DNA of 37,505 nt from Candidatus Roizmanbacteria bacterium RIFCSPLOWO2_02_FULL_40_13 (GTDB taxonomy: Bacteria; Patescibacteriota; Microgenomatia; UBA1406; GWC2-37-13), in contig MGBA01000025.1 of NCBI GenBank assembly GCA_001789965.1, positions 3,466 to 40,970 on the forward strand. Reading direction: 5' to 3'. The position numbers were made by a program, and so were the translations under genes. The notes under the pieces were generated by a model. It was given only the letters and a program-made list of their open reading frames with translations, was not told the DNA's origin and did no database searches. Below are positions 1 through 7,285 of the stretch, piece by piece. Position 1 is the stretch's first letter, and each line of letters opens with the position of its first letter.

Positions 1-1634
1 AGAGGCCCAGAAATGTAGATGTTTGCCGGGGCTCTTGCATTGAACCAGTTTTTCCACTCATCTCCTGAAAAACTTCCTCCGCTTCCGTCTCCTGAAACAT
101 TAACGGAGGCTGTAGATCCGGATCCAAAATCAGCGCCGATCGAAACATCGGTTACGTGATTGTAAGGACTCCCTCCACGTGCCCGTAGTTCGACTTTTAC
201 CTTTTCCGCGTCCCATGTGTCAGGAACTCCTGCATCGGTCTGCGAAAGGTGCGAACTAGTCCCCGAATCGCGACGGGCAAGAAGGATTACGTTTGCAATG
301 TCTGCGACCTCACTTGTCTTAAGCCACGCTGTCCCACCGTATTCTGATCGAGATCCCCAGTCGCAATAAAACCAAGGCGAGTCTTTATCATATGCCCGGG
401 AATTTAAATCTCCAAAGTTTCCCGGATTTCCTCCAGGCCCGTCAAACTTCCCGATGCTTTTAATATATCCTCCATGAGTTGAGGCATATTGAGTAAAGGC
501 AGGACTCCCTCCGTCCATGAGGACCCAACCGGCTGTTGCGTTCACAGCCTGTTCCCAGTTTCCGCCCTTCGGATCTGGCTTAAACACCTGGCACGATTCT
601 GTCGTACAAATCTCTTTTGAGCCGTTCCCAGTAACATTTAGCGCGTATGAGCGGGCGGCGACTGCTTGGGCTTTAAGCACTGCAAGATTATTGTCTGTCC
701 ACGAATCAGGGACCTCGTAGATCCTCTTTACATAATCTTCTATCGACCCCGACCACCCGGTATTGGTTTTTATCTGGACTCCCTGATCGTACCCTTTGTT
801 TAGGGACTTTCCGGGATAATATTCCGAAAGGATTGTTTCTTCATTTTGACCTGCTTTTGCACGACCCCATGCGCCATATTGATTGAGCCCGTTTCTGTGA
901 GGAACACCGTAGGAAAAAAATCCAAGCGAGGGACTGAATCCTGAACTTTTTCCGTTGGTTAAATCGCTGGAACAACCTTTTGATGACGTTCCTGCTGATC
1001 GCGGAATGTTAAGAGATGCAAGTTTTGCAGCAATAAGAGAGGTCTGCTTTTCGGTCAGTTGTGCAACCTGTTGCTTTTTAGTTGAAATCTCTCCTGCAAG
1101 TAACTGCGTCTGCTTGTCTATCTCTACTTTTAGCGCTGCGAGGCCGACTCGTTCCCGGGCAAGGGACTCCTTTTTATCTTCAAGTCCTTTGATATATAAC
1201 ACGATTTTTATAATCTCGTTTCTGTCCTCGTCGACCAAGACGCTTTGATAAAAGAAGTTTTGAAGGGAAGAGGATAAGTTGTCAGACACCAATAGATTTA
1301 GAAGAGAAAAGGCGTTTTTGTTAATGTTTTTGTAGTAAGATCTCGCCCGCGCATACAGCAATGTCCTTTGGCGGTCGAGTATTTTTTCTCCCTCGCGAAC
1401 CTCGCGTTCTTTTTTTACTATTTCTTGTTCTATAAAGACAACCCTCTGCTTGATCCCGTCAAGCTGTTGGCTCAATTTACCATGGTCCGCTTCTTTTTTT
1501 GACAGATCTGCCCTGAGTGTTTCCAGTTGTTTTGTTACGTCCTCAAGCTCGTCTGCCCGGATTAAAACAAGGGGTAGAAAAAAGAAAAAAGCGCAGACAA
1601 AAAATATACCAATAAATTTGCGGAGTTGAACCAT
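1..1634 (-). CDS. SpoIID/LytB-domain cell-wall protein with N-terminal coiled coil (partial)
   Basis: The reading frame is open to the left edge, so the C-terminus is missing; at least 544 residues are present. Residues 1-24 form a hydrophobic signal peptide or anchor, followed by a charged heptad-rich coiled coil to about residue 205. The SpoIID/LytB signature LAVLKAQAVAARSYAL lies at residues 317-332, with a following CQVF and an ASTHGGY segment typical of the domain. Family members act on peptidoglycan (SpoIID is a lytic transglycosylase, LytB an amidase enhancer), so an extracellular wall-remodelling role is likely. The coiled coil resembles that of FtsX-regulated hydrolases, but that link is inference. 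The ATG at 1634 is preceded by TATAAT (1641-1646, minus strand) with exactly 6 bases between, and there is no Shine-Dalgarno site, so the message is probably leaderless. Confidence 0.88.
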   Translation of the reverse strand, partial: MVQLRKFIGIFFVCAFFFFLPLVLIRADELEDVTKQLETLRADLSKKEADHGKLSQQLDGIKQRVVFIEQEIVKKEREVREGEKILDRQRTLLYARARSYYKNINKNAFSLLNLLVSDNLSSSLQNFFYQSVLVDEDRNEIIKIVLYIKGLEDKKESLARERVGLAALKVEIDKQTQLLAGEISTKKQQVAQLTEKQTSLIAAKLASLNIPRSAGTSSKGCSSDLTNGKSSGFSPSLGFFSYGVPHRNGLNQYGAWGRAKAGQNEETILSEYYPGKSLNKGYDQGVQIKTNTGWSGSIEDYVKRIYEVPDSWTDNNLAVLKAQAVAARSYALNVTGNGSKEICTTESCQVFKPDPKGGNWEQAVNATAGWVLMDGGSPAFTQYASTHGGYIKSIGKFDGPGGNPGNFGDLNSRAYDKDSPWFYCDWGSRSEYGGTAWLKTSEVADIANVILLARRDSGTSSHLSQTDAGVPDTWDAEKVKVELRARGGSPYNHVTDVSIGADFGSGSTASVNVSGDGSGGSFSGDEWKNWFNARAPANIYISGP

Positions 1635-1640
1635 TCTTTC

Positions 1641-1646
1641 ATTATA
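1641..1646 (-). promoter_or_regulatory. -10 box of the SpoIID/LytB gene (TATAAT, N6, ATG)
   Basis: A perfect TATAAT on the minus strand ends 6 bases before the ATG at 1634. No convincing -35 is visible. The geometry places the transcription start at or next to the A of the start codon. Confidence 0.6.
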
Positions 1647-1662
1647 ACCAATTTGAGAGTTT

Positions 1663-2313
1663 CTATTGGTTAGGTTCTGCTAAAAATTCTCCTGAGATCG
1701 CGCCTTTTATTACGAGGAGCAATTCTTGAGAGTCTTTTCTACTGAAAAAGAACTGGGACGATCCCTTCCTTCTTTCGAACTCCTCGACTGCTTCTTGAAA
1801 TGCCTGCCAAATAAATACATCATCGTATGCGAATTGTTCCAGTTGAGCTTTTTCCTCATCCGTGAGTTCTTCCGGGGTGCGAACGGCTTTCATTTTAAGC
1901 TCCAATTTTGCAGTTGCGCGCTCCATTGGGGACCTTTCGTCTCCGAAGTGAAAGCCAAATCCGACACCACTCATAATATCAATGTCTGACCCGTGCCGAA
2001 AAAGCGTGTAATCAGGAAAGATATCGCAGAGCTCTCCATATTCAGTTAAATGAATCTTCAGTAGAGGATTTGCATCAGCATATTCCGAAATCTCTCTAAG
2101 TCCATTGTCTTGTCCTATTTGAGATATGGTAAGCTTCCTTCCGTCTACTAGAGGGACTCTTCTTTTTTCTTCTTCCTGGTGATGGAAACCGAGCTTAGTA
2201 GGAATTACTGGAAATTTTGGAAAAAATTCATCAATTATGACCCTCTCTATTGCTTCCAACTCTGACTTTAGAGCGGGTTGCTTTTCAAGTCCGGGTTTTC
2301 CTCGTTCGACCAT
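1663..2313 (-). CDS. hypothetical protein, 216 aa
   Basis: I do not recognise this protein. It is soluble, rich in Glu and Lys, and has no signal peptide or membrane segment. Visible features are a charged N-terminal third, a central Gly/His/Phe patch (VGFGFHFGDE, near residues 117-126) and an acidic helical C-terminal half (about residues 130-185). It lies 28 bases upstream of the SpoIID/LytB gene on the same strand. That gene has its own -10 box, so the two are not necessarily one operon. The start ATG at 2313 has no clear Shine-Dalgarno site. Confidence 0.7.
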   Translation of the reverse strand: MVERGKPGLEKQPALKSELEAIERVIIDEFFPKFPVIPTKLGFHHQEEEKRRVPLVDGRKLTISQIGQDNGLREISEYADANPLLKIHLTEYGELCDIFPDYTLFRHGSDIDIMSGVGFGFHFGDERSPMERATAKLELKMKAVRTPEELTDEEKAQLEQFAYDDVFIWQAFQEAVEEFERRKGSSQFFFSRKDSQELLLVIKGAISGEFLAEPNQ

Positions 2314-2343
2314 ACAGATAATCTTTAAATCCTAGGAAAGTAA

Positions 2344-2736
2344 TTATTTTCTTTTTCGGAGATAAAAACCTGAAAGAAAGGTGGGGACAGCAAGGAAAAG
2401 GATATGCGCCGGAGATCCGGTTGCCGGGATGGTCTGGACCTTTGTAACAGTCCCGCCCTTAGAGGTCATTTGCTGATTTCCGGCCTGTTGGTTCATTTGT
2501 ACGGTTGGCGTAGGAGTTGCTCCGGCTTTTGGTGTCGGGGTTGGAGTGGCTTTTCCTGCTCCAAAAAAGGAAAGAAATCCTTTTTGATCTGTCACCTTTG
2601 GCGTAGGAGTTGGAGTGGTGCCTGCAAGTGGACGAAATGTCTTGCCCAAATTCAGCCGTCCGGTAAAGACGATGATAAAGACGAGCACGACCACGAGGCC
2701 GAGAATAAAGTATAAAACCTTATTAAAGCTTTCCAT
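2344..2736 (-). CDS. membrane-anchored Thr-Pro-rich surface protein with IPATG sorting-like C-terminus
   Basis: The 130-residue protein has an N-terminal hydrophobic segment (residues 7-25), two low-complexity TPTPTP stretches (about 40-47 and 64-69) typical of extended surface spacers, and a C-terminal tripartite signal. That signal is IPATGSP (about residues 103-109), a hydrophobic stretch and a final RKRK. This matches the architecture of sortase substrates (LPxTG-type motif, membrane segment, positive tail) with Ile in the first position. A surface role attached through a class D/E-like sortase is inferred; no sortase is encoded here. The promoter is TTGAAA-17-TATAAT, 8 bases from the ATG. 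Confidence 0.8.
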   Translation of the reverse strand: MESFNKVLYFILGLVVVLVFIIVFTGRLNLGKTFRPLAGTTPTPTPKVTDQKGFLSFFGAGKATPTPTPKAGATPTPTVQMNQQAGNQQMTSKGGTVTKVQTIPATGSPAHILFLAVPTFLSGFYLRKRK

Positions 2737-2744
2737 GAGGACCC

Positions 2745-2773
2745 ATTATAACATTATAGGCTATTGGTTTCAA
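2745..2773 (-). promoter_or_regulatory. sigma70-type promoter for the IPATG surface protein
   Basis: On the minus strand TTGAAA (2768-2773) and TATAAT (2745-2750) are separated by 17 bases. The -10 ends 8 bases before the ATG at 2736. A second TATAAT lies at 2754-2759. Confidence 0.65.
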
Positions 2774-2776
2774 CTG

Positions 2777-2856
2777 TAGCATTTAGAATTTAGCATTCAG
2801 TATTCAGGATGTTGCCCAAAATGCCAAATGCCATATGCTTGATGCTAAACCTGCTA
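2777..2856. repeat. intergenic hairpin repeat, TAGCATTTAG family, copy A
   Basis: The left half is made of degenerate TAGCATTTAG/TTTAGCATT units. The right half carries the complementary series (AAATGCCAAATGC...GATGCTAAAC), so the whole forms an imperfect long hairpin around 2808-2818. It sits between divergent genes and runs into the -10 box of the plus-strand gene. Related copies lie at 4031, 10593, 12180, 15242 and 27355. Confidence 0.75.
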
Positions 2857-2860
2857 CACT
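2855..2860 (+). promoter_or_regulatory. -10 box TACACT, 6 bases before the start of the two-helix membrane protein
   Basis: TACACT followed by exactly 6 bases and the ATG at 2867. The last bases of hairpin repeat copy A overlap this box. No good -35 is visible. Confidence 0.5.
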
Positions 2861-2866
2861 AAGGAT

Positions 2867-3439
2867 ATGAACGAATCCGAACAGGATCTTCCCGGTGAAA
2901 AAAATCCACAGGTCGTCTTTTCGTGGAAAGCCCCCCTCCGTCCCTACATGCAAAAGAGCCCTAAAATCATCCGGTTCTATCTGGCCCTCGCGCTTCTTAT
3001 TTCACTTATCATCTTCTTTTTCGGAGACCGGATTATACTTATTCCTGTCTGGGCGTTGTTTTTTATTTTCTATGTCTTTACGGTGACTCCGCCCCCTGAT
3101 ATAGAACATAAGATAACACCGTTTGGCATAGAGACAGCCCAGACCACCCTCCGCTGGGATGTTCTGGATCATTTCTACTTTAACCACCGTTTTGGATATG
3201 ACGTTTTGGTCTTGGTCACCCATGGCCCATACCCATATTATGCCTATCTTGTGCTCCCAAACGATGAGATTAAAAAGAAGGTGACGATGATCTTATCCGA
3301 ACATATTATCTATCAGGAAGATCCACATAAAAACTTTACCGACAAGGCTGTTGAATGGCTTGTGAAGCTCGTCCCGGACGAGAGCAGAAATCACACGCCG
3401 CTTAAAGATGATCAGTTAACTTCTTCCCAAAAACCGTAG
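2867..3439 (+). CDS. two-helix membrane protein, unknown function, 190 aa
   Basis: Residues 1-35 are polar. Two adjacent hydrophobic segments (about 37-54 and 56-73) form a membrane hairpin, and a cytosolic-looking mixed alpha/beta domain of about 115 residues follows. This resembles small PH-like or YcxB-like membrane proteins in layout (the TPFGIETAQTTLRWDVLDHFYF segment would be the strand-rich part), but I cannot assign it to a family with confidence. The 3' end overlaps the convergent PIN/HARP gene by 38 bases, so the two transcripts are antisense to each other there. The start is supported by the TACACT box 6 bases upstream. Confidence 0.75.
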   Translation: MNESEQDLPGEKNPQVVFSWKAPLRPYMQKSPKIIRFYLALALLISLIIFFFGDRIILIPVWALFFIFYVFTVTPPPDIEHKITPFGIETAQTTLRWDVLDHFYFNHRFGYDVLVLVTHGPYPYYAYLVLPNDEIKKKVTMILSEHIIYQEDPHKNFTDKAVEWLVKLVPDESRNHTPLKDDQLTSSQKP

Positions 3440-4028
3440 CGTCCATCTCGCGGATGCCAAAGATGCGGCCCCATTTGATAACGCCCTCGTCTGAAGAGAC
3501 AAGATATGCATCTTGCTCTTTGGCAAGGACAATAAGATCAAGGTCTGCTACGCTATCTAAAAAGCCCGTTCTGGTGGCGTTTCTGTAGCGGTCGCGCAAG
3601 GTTTTAACATGTGCTCCGACCGCCTTCTCGAAGTCTTGCTTCGAGTCTTTTACCTGCGAGCCGGCTAGCCCTTTAGCTGCTTTTTTGAGTTCTTCTTCAG
3701 CGATTGTAAGGCCTTTATAGCTCCGATCACGTATGTCTGAGATTAGATTGTAAAATACAGCGGCAGGAAACTCCACAGAAGAGACATGAGGAGACTTTAC
3801 CGCAATCACAGAAAGAAAATCCTTTAGAAAAGCCTGACTTTTATCGTCAAAAAAGCTCATAAGCTCATCGACCACGCGGGGAGGCATAAAAAACTCTGCC
3901 TTTTTCTCTTTTACCATGGTTTTCATGGCTGTTGTAGCTTTTTTCATAACCTCTTCGGTTTTTTTACCCAAGCCCAAACCAGGCGCCATATTGAAAAACA
4001 GATTGGTGTCCAAAACGTACTTATCCAT
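3402..4028 (-). CDS. PIN-domain protein of the RNA ligase partner family (HARP-type protein-only RNase P candidate)
   Basis: The 208-residue protein matches the UPF0278/RNA ligase partner family end to end: MDKYVLDTNLF at the start, FFMPPRVVDELMSFF at 46-60, then a helical insertion, then TGFLDSVADLDLIVLAKE and LVSSDEGVIKWG near the end. The PIN acidic residues are D7, D158, D162, D164 and D180. Members of this family (HARPs, first shown for Aquifex Aq_880) cleave the 5' leader of pre-tRNA without RNA. I recall the same spacing of catalytic aspartates in Aq_880, and that recollection should be checked. The frame extends further upstream to 4247, but the family N-terminus fixes the start at 4028; the extension would run through the hairpin repeat and the divergent gene. 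A TATACT box lies about 10 bases upstream. The gene converges with and overlaps the upstream plus-strand gene by 38 bases. Confidence 0.87.
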   Translation of the reverse strand: MDKYVLDTNLFFNMAPGLGLGKKTEEVMKKATTAMKTMVKEKKAEFFMPPRVVDELMSFFDDKSQAFLKDFLSVIAVKSPHVSSVEFPAAVFYNLISDIRDRSYKGLTIAEEELKKAAKGLAGSQVKDSKQDFEKAVGAHVKTLRDRYRNATRTGFLDSVADLDLIVLAKEQDAYLVSSDEGVIKWGRIFGIREMDATVFGKKLTDHL

Positions 4029-4030
4029 AT

Positions 4031-4062
4031 TAGTATGTAGTATATAGCATTTAGAATTTAGG
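4031..4062. repeat. TAGCATTTAG-family intergenic repeat, copy B (left arm only)
   Basis: TAGTATGTAGTATATAGCAT followed by TTAGAATTTAGGG repeats the unit seen in the other copies, but no matching right arm is visible. It supplies the TATACT box of the HARP gene on the minus strand. Confidence 0.6.
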
Positions 4063-4086
4063 GTAAAGCCCAACTTTGTGTTTAGC

Positions 4087-4114
4087 TTGATACGACAGTG
4101 TTTTTTGATATAAT
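4087..4114 (+). promoter_or_regulatory. leaderless-type promoter TTGATA-16-TATAAT-N6-ATG
   Basis: TTGATA at 4087-4092, a 16-base spacer and TATAAT at 4109-4114, followed by six bases and ATG at 4121. It is one of the cleanest examples of the pattern in which transcription would start on the start codon. Confidence 0.75.
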
Positions 4115-4120
4115 CGCTCC

Positions 4121-4483
4121 ATGGGTATAGAAGCAAGAAGACCAAATAACGTGTTTTCTGAGGGCATGTCTTTCTTTGCAGATCTTTTTGCAAAACCCCC
4201 CCGTGAAGGAGAATTATTGTCTCGAAGAGAACGCAGGCATGAGTCACGGCTTATTCATGATGCGCTGGTTGACCACCTCCGAAAGGTTGGAGTCATAAGG
4301 GCGGCAAAAAACAAGTGGACGACTGAGATTTTTCGTAGTCCGGCCCACCGCATCCCGCTTGAAGAACAAGAAAAATATCGCATTATATGGAGCCAGACCT
4401 CTTCTTTTGACCGCCGTTCAAAAAATAATCGCCAGTGGGTTGAGTTGTGCGGAACGCCCGTAGAACAAGGGGGTACGAAATAA
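4121..4483 (+). CDS. hypothetical basic protein, 120 aa
   Basis: I do not recognise this protein. It is small, soluble and strongly basic, with an Arg-rich helix near residues 34-42 (LSRRERRHESR) and scattered aromatic residues in the C-terminal half. It lies between the HARP gene, from which it diverges, and the oriC/dnaA region. The start is well supported by a promoter with both boxes and six bases between -10 and ATG; there is no Shine-Dalgarno site. Nucleic-acid binding is possible from composition only. Confidence 0.72.
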   Translation: MGIEARRPNNVFSEGMSFFADLFAKPPREGELLSRRERRHESRLIHDALVDHLRKVGVIRAAKNKWTTEIFRSPAHRIPLEEQEKYRIIWSQTSSFDRRSKNNRQWVELCGTPVEQGGTK

Positions 4484-4599
4484 ATTATTGTATACCTCCA
4501 CGCGAAGAAGTGCGAGAAGAGGCCGGACGAGAATGTTAAAAACTCGTGAAGAATTGGAAGAAATGAAACGCTTTATTGCTCCTTTGCTGTCCACTGATT

Positions 4600-4711
4600 A
4601 ATAAGAAATCTTGTCTTGACAATCTCTTCCTTATTTTTGTGGATTTTCCTCTTGAAAATCTTTTTTTTGTCGTGTAGTCTTTGTGGATAAGTTATCCACA
4701 ATATTGTTTAT
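4600..4711 (+). other. probable oriC, dnaA-proximal part, with head-to-head DnaA boxes and dnaA promoter
   Basis: An AT-rich stretch with T-runs leads to two perfect DnaA 9-mers in inverted orientation separated by one base: TGTGGATAA (4682-4690) and TTATCCACA (4692-4700). A partial box, TGTGGATTT, begins at 4639. TTGAAA (4652-4657), 17 bases and TAGTCT (4675-4680) form a plausible dnaA promoter whose start point would fall in the DnaA box pair, consistent with autorepression. Another TTGACA lies at 4616-4621 without a good -10. From 4484 to 4600 I see no gene; a short frame ending at 4602 is not convincing. Confidence 0.7.
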
Positions 4712-6025
4712 ATGCTGTCAACCTTCTGGTCCGGCTTTTTAAGATTTGTTGAGAAAAATAGCAAAGAAAACCCTGTTATTTACTCTCTTCTTAAGCAACT
4801 TCGGCCTATTGAGATGAGCGAAAAGCACATTGTCCTCTCCTGTGATAACCCTGGCTTCGTCTTCTTTCTTCAAAAAAAAATCCATTTCGTCGAAGGATAT
4901 CTTTTCGACCATACTAAGAAAAGGTTGAGGATTGAGATCGTAGTCAAAGCTCAAAATAAAAGACAGGAGCCTCCGCTTCTCCGGTTTGAGCCTACTATTG
5001 AAGACGTTTTTAAGAAAGCCGGCCTCAATGGGACCTTTACTTTCGACAATTTTGCAGTTTCTTCAAGCAATCAGGTAGCTTATGCTGCAGCGCAGGCGGT
5101 CTCTGACTCAATCGGTAAGGCATATAACCCGCTGGTCCTCTATGGAGGCGTCGGGGTGGGGAAAACTCATCTAGCACAAGCTATAGCGCAAAAGGTCCTC
5201 GCGAAAAAACCTAATAAAAAAGTGTTGTTTTCTCCGGGAGATCTTTTCACAAACGAGCTTATTGAAGGAATCCGAGAGAAAAACACGCCCAAATTCCGGA
5301 GAAAGTACCGCCAGCTCAACCTTCTTATCGTTGACGATGTCCAGTTTATAGCCGGTAAAAACACTGTGCAGGAAGAGTTTTTCCACACATTTAACGCGGT
5401 TATCTCAAATGGAGGCCAGATCGTGCTCACGTCAGATAAGCCACCTCATGAAATACGGAGGCTGGAAGACCGTCTCCGTTCGCGTTTTGCAGGCGGTCTT
5501 ACTGTAGACATACAGTCTCCTGATTTTGAACTCCGTTCGGCTATTCTTCTGATAAAAGCGCGTGAAAAAAACATCGACATTGATCTTGAAACCGCAAAGA
5601 TAATCGCAGAACAAGTGGCTGACTCCCGCGCTTTAGAAGGTACGCTTCTGTCACTTTATGCAAAAACTTTAAGTAATGGAGGAAGAATCAACCTTGAGGC
5701 TGTCGAAGATTTTTTTATGAATGTTGTTGAGCAAAAAAATAAGAGGGTCTCCCCTCACGACATCATAAAAACCATCTGTACGTATTACGACGTCCGCCAA
5801 TCTCAACTTAAAAGCCCTAACCGAGCTGAAAATATAGCGCTTCCCAGGCAGATTGCAATGTACCTCCTCCGGAAGGAGCTCGGCCTTAAATACGATCAAA
5901 TTGCAACGCTTCTAAAGAGGAAGGATCACACCACGGTTTTGCATGGTTTTGAGAAGATAAAAAGCCTTCTTGCGAGAAATGATATTTTTAAGAAAGAGGT
6001 TGATAGGATAGTGAATACGTTGTAG
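4712..6025 (+). CDS. dnaA: chromosomal replication initiator protein DnaA
   Basis: DnaA binds DnaA boxes at oriC, opens the duplex and helps load the helicase. The 437-residue protein shows the four-domain layout: N-terminal domain I (about 1-80), a very short linker, the AAA+ domain with Walker A GGVGVGKT at 145-152 and Walker B LLIVDDVQF at 204-212, an RSRF-type segment near 260, and the C-terminal box-binding domain ending in KRKDHTTVLHGFEKI. In most homologues this signature reads DHTTVLHA, so Gly replaces Ala here. The linker domain II is nearly absent, giving a protein near the short end of the family. Start: ATG 4712 directly after the DnaA box pair, with no Shine-Dalgarno site. dnaN follows in the same orientation. 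Confidence 0.97.
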   Translation: MLSTFWSGFLRFVEKNSKENPVIYSLLKQLRPIEMSEKHIVLSCDNPGFVFFLQKKIHFVEGYLFDHTKKRLRIEIVVKAQNKRQEPPLLRFEPTIEDVFKKAGLNGTFTFDNFAVSSSNQVAYAAAQAVSDSIGKAYNPLVLYGGVGVGKTHLAQAIAQKVLAKKPNKKVLFSPGDLFTNELIEGIREKNTPKFRRKYRQLNLLIVDDVQFIAGKNTVQEEFFHTFNAVISNGGQIVLTSDKPPHEIRRLEDRLRSRFAGGLTVDIQSPDFELRSAILLIKAREKNIDIDLETAKIIAEQVADSRALEGTLLSLYAKTLSNGGRINLEAVEDFFMNVVEQKNKRVSPHDIIKTICTYYDVRQSQLKSPNRAENIALPRQIAMYLLRKELGLKYDQIATLLKRKDHTTVLHGFEKIKSLLARNDIFKKEVDRIVNTL

Positions 6026-6146
6026 CTGTGAACAGCTTTTCCACAGATTGTAAACAATGTCTTTTTCCGGTTTACGTTGTGTTGAAAATCTAGAGCGCAT
6101 CTTATACACTTATCCCCAGTCTCTAATACTACGAAGTATTAATACT
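6026..6146 (+). other. dnaA-dnaN intergenic region with degenerate DnaA boxes and a hairpin
   Basis: Near-consensus DnaA boxes are TTTTCCACA (6037-6045), TTATACACT (6102-6110) and TTATCCCCA (6110-6118), the last two in tandem. A perfect 7-base inverted repeat, TAATACT-ACGA-AGTATTA (6124-6141), lies five bases before the dnaN start. This stretch probably forms the second part of a bipartite origin and controls dnaN. No gene is seen in it. Confidence 0.6.
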
Positions 6147-7247
6147 ATGAAAATCAATATAGATAAAGATCTCCTACTAGACAATTTAACGGTTGCCTCG
6201 CGTTTTGTATCTAACCGATTCTCCTCAGTCCCATCTCTTCAAGGAATCCTATTTGAAACCAAAGACAAGCATATAAATCTATACGCGACCAATCTTACCT
6301 CTTTTTTTCACACCAAAATAAAAAATCCCACAACCGAGGAAAAAAAGATAGTTTTCGATCCCAAAAAAGTCATGGAGTTTCTCTCACTTCTCACACCCGG
6401 AATAGTAGAGCTTGACATTGAAGACTCACAGCTTGTGATACGAAAGGATAAGACAAAAGGAACATTTTCTCTTATAAACGCAGAGGATTTTCCCTATCCA
6501 CCAATTGTCAAAGAAAAAGAAGAAAAAATAAAGACAGATGTCCTAAAAAAACATCTTCCGTTGGTGTTATTTGCAGCCTCCTCAGACGACACAAGACCCG
6601 TCTTAAACGGAGTTAATTTCCTAACACAAGATGATGAAATCGCACTTGTCGCAACAGATGGATTTAGACTTTCCCTTCTTAAAATGAAAAAAGAAGACTC
6701 GATTCCACAAATGCTTGTTCCAAAGGGCTTTCTTGAAGAAGTAGTCAGGCTTTCAAAAGAAGAAAAAGAGATGGGTTTGAGATTTTCGGAAAAAGAAAAG
6801 GTGATCTCGTTTACCTTTGGCGACACCACGGTTTACTCGCGTCTTATCACTGGAGATTTCCCCCCGTTTGAAAAAGTAATTCCTTCAGAATCCAAAACAA
6901 AAGCAGTTATAGAAAAAGACGAGTTTTTGCGCAATATCCGAATCGTGTCTGTCTTTGCACGGGAGGTCTCAAACATCGCACTTTTATCTTTTGGGAAAGA
7001 TGGAATCACCATGTCTCCAAAGACAGAAAGAGATGACCAAAACAGCACCCTACAAGACGCAGACGTAGAGGGGCCTCCGCAAAAAGTAGCGTTTAACTTC
7101 AAGTTTATAATCGACTTTCTCATGCATGCGCCGGACAAGAAAAAAATCATCATCGAAGTTCTTCGTCCAGACGCACCCGTAGTCTTTAAAATAGAAGGGA
7201 ATAAAGATTTCTTACACGTCATCATGCCCGTCCGCATCCAAACCTAA
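6147..7247 (+). CDS. dnaN: DNA polymerase III beta subunit (sliding clamp)
   Basis: The beta clamp encircles DNA and tethers DNA polymerase III and other repair factors. The 366-residue product has the three-fold repeated clamp fold of the family: N-terminal MKINIDKDLLLDNLTVASRFV, a middle GVNFLTQDDEIALVATDGFRL segment, which is the most conserved clamp feature, and the C-terminal HVIMPVRIQT that ends the family. The frame is open further upstream to 6057, but the conserved N-terminus starts at 6147, just after the 6124-6141 hairpin. The position directly after dnaA is the usual one. No Shine-Dalgarno site is seen, and the hairpin may affect start-codon access. Confidence 0.96.
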   Translation: MKINIDKDLLLDNLTVASRFVSNRFSSVPSLQGILFETKDKHINLYATNLTSFFHTKIKNPTTEEKKIVFDPKKVMEFLSLLTPGIVELDIEDSQLVIRKDKTKGTFSLINAEDFPYPPIVKEKEEKIKTDVLKKHLPLVLFAASSDDTRPVLNGVNFLTQDDEIALVATDGFRLSLLKMKKEDSIPQMLVPKGFLEEVVRLSKEEKEMGLRFSEKEKVISFTFGDTTVYSRLITGDFPPFEKVIPSESKTKAVIEKDEFLRNIRIVSVFAREVSNIALLSFGKDGITMSPKTERDDQNSTLQDADVEGPPQKVAFNFKFIIDFLMHAPDKKKIIIEVLRPDAPVVFKIEGNKDFLHVIMPVRIQT

Positions 7248-7260
7248 TCGGCGCATTAGG
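7243..7260 (+). terminator. short hairpin at the dnaN stop codon
   Basis: CCTAAT (7243-7248) and ATTAGG (7255-7260) form a perfect 6-bp stem with loop CGGCGC and include the dnaN stop codon. There is no T-tract after it, so a terminator function is tentative. Confidence 0.35.
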
Positions 7261-7273
7261 ACAACCCTTCTGC

Positions 7274-7279
7274 TATAAT
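7274..7279 (+). promoter_or_regulatory. -10 box TATAAT, six bases before the ATG at 7286
   Basis: A perfect TATAAT, then six bases, then ATG. There is no clear -35. It belongs to the leaderless pattern. Confidence 0.6.
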
Positions 7280-7285
7280 AGTCTA

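Noticed and set aside
4029-4247. Upstream extension of the HARP frame to 4247
   Set aside because: It reads through the intergenic repeat and the first part of the divergent gene; the family N-terminus begins at 4028.
4484-4602. Short open frame before dnaA (ending in RFIAPLLSTD)
   Set aside because: No promoter or family; only about 23 codons from its ATG, so chance is likely.
6057-6146. Upstream extension of the dnaN frame
   Set aside because: It covers the DnaA-box region and hairpin; the clamp N-terminus begins at 6147.
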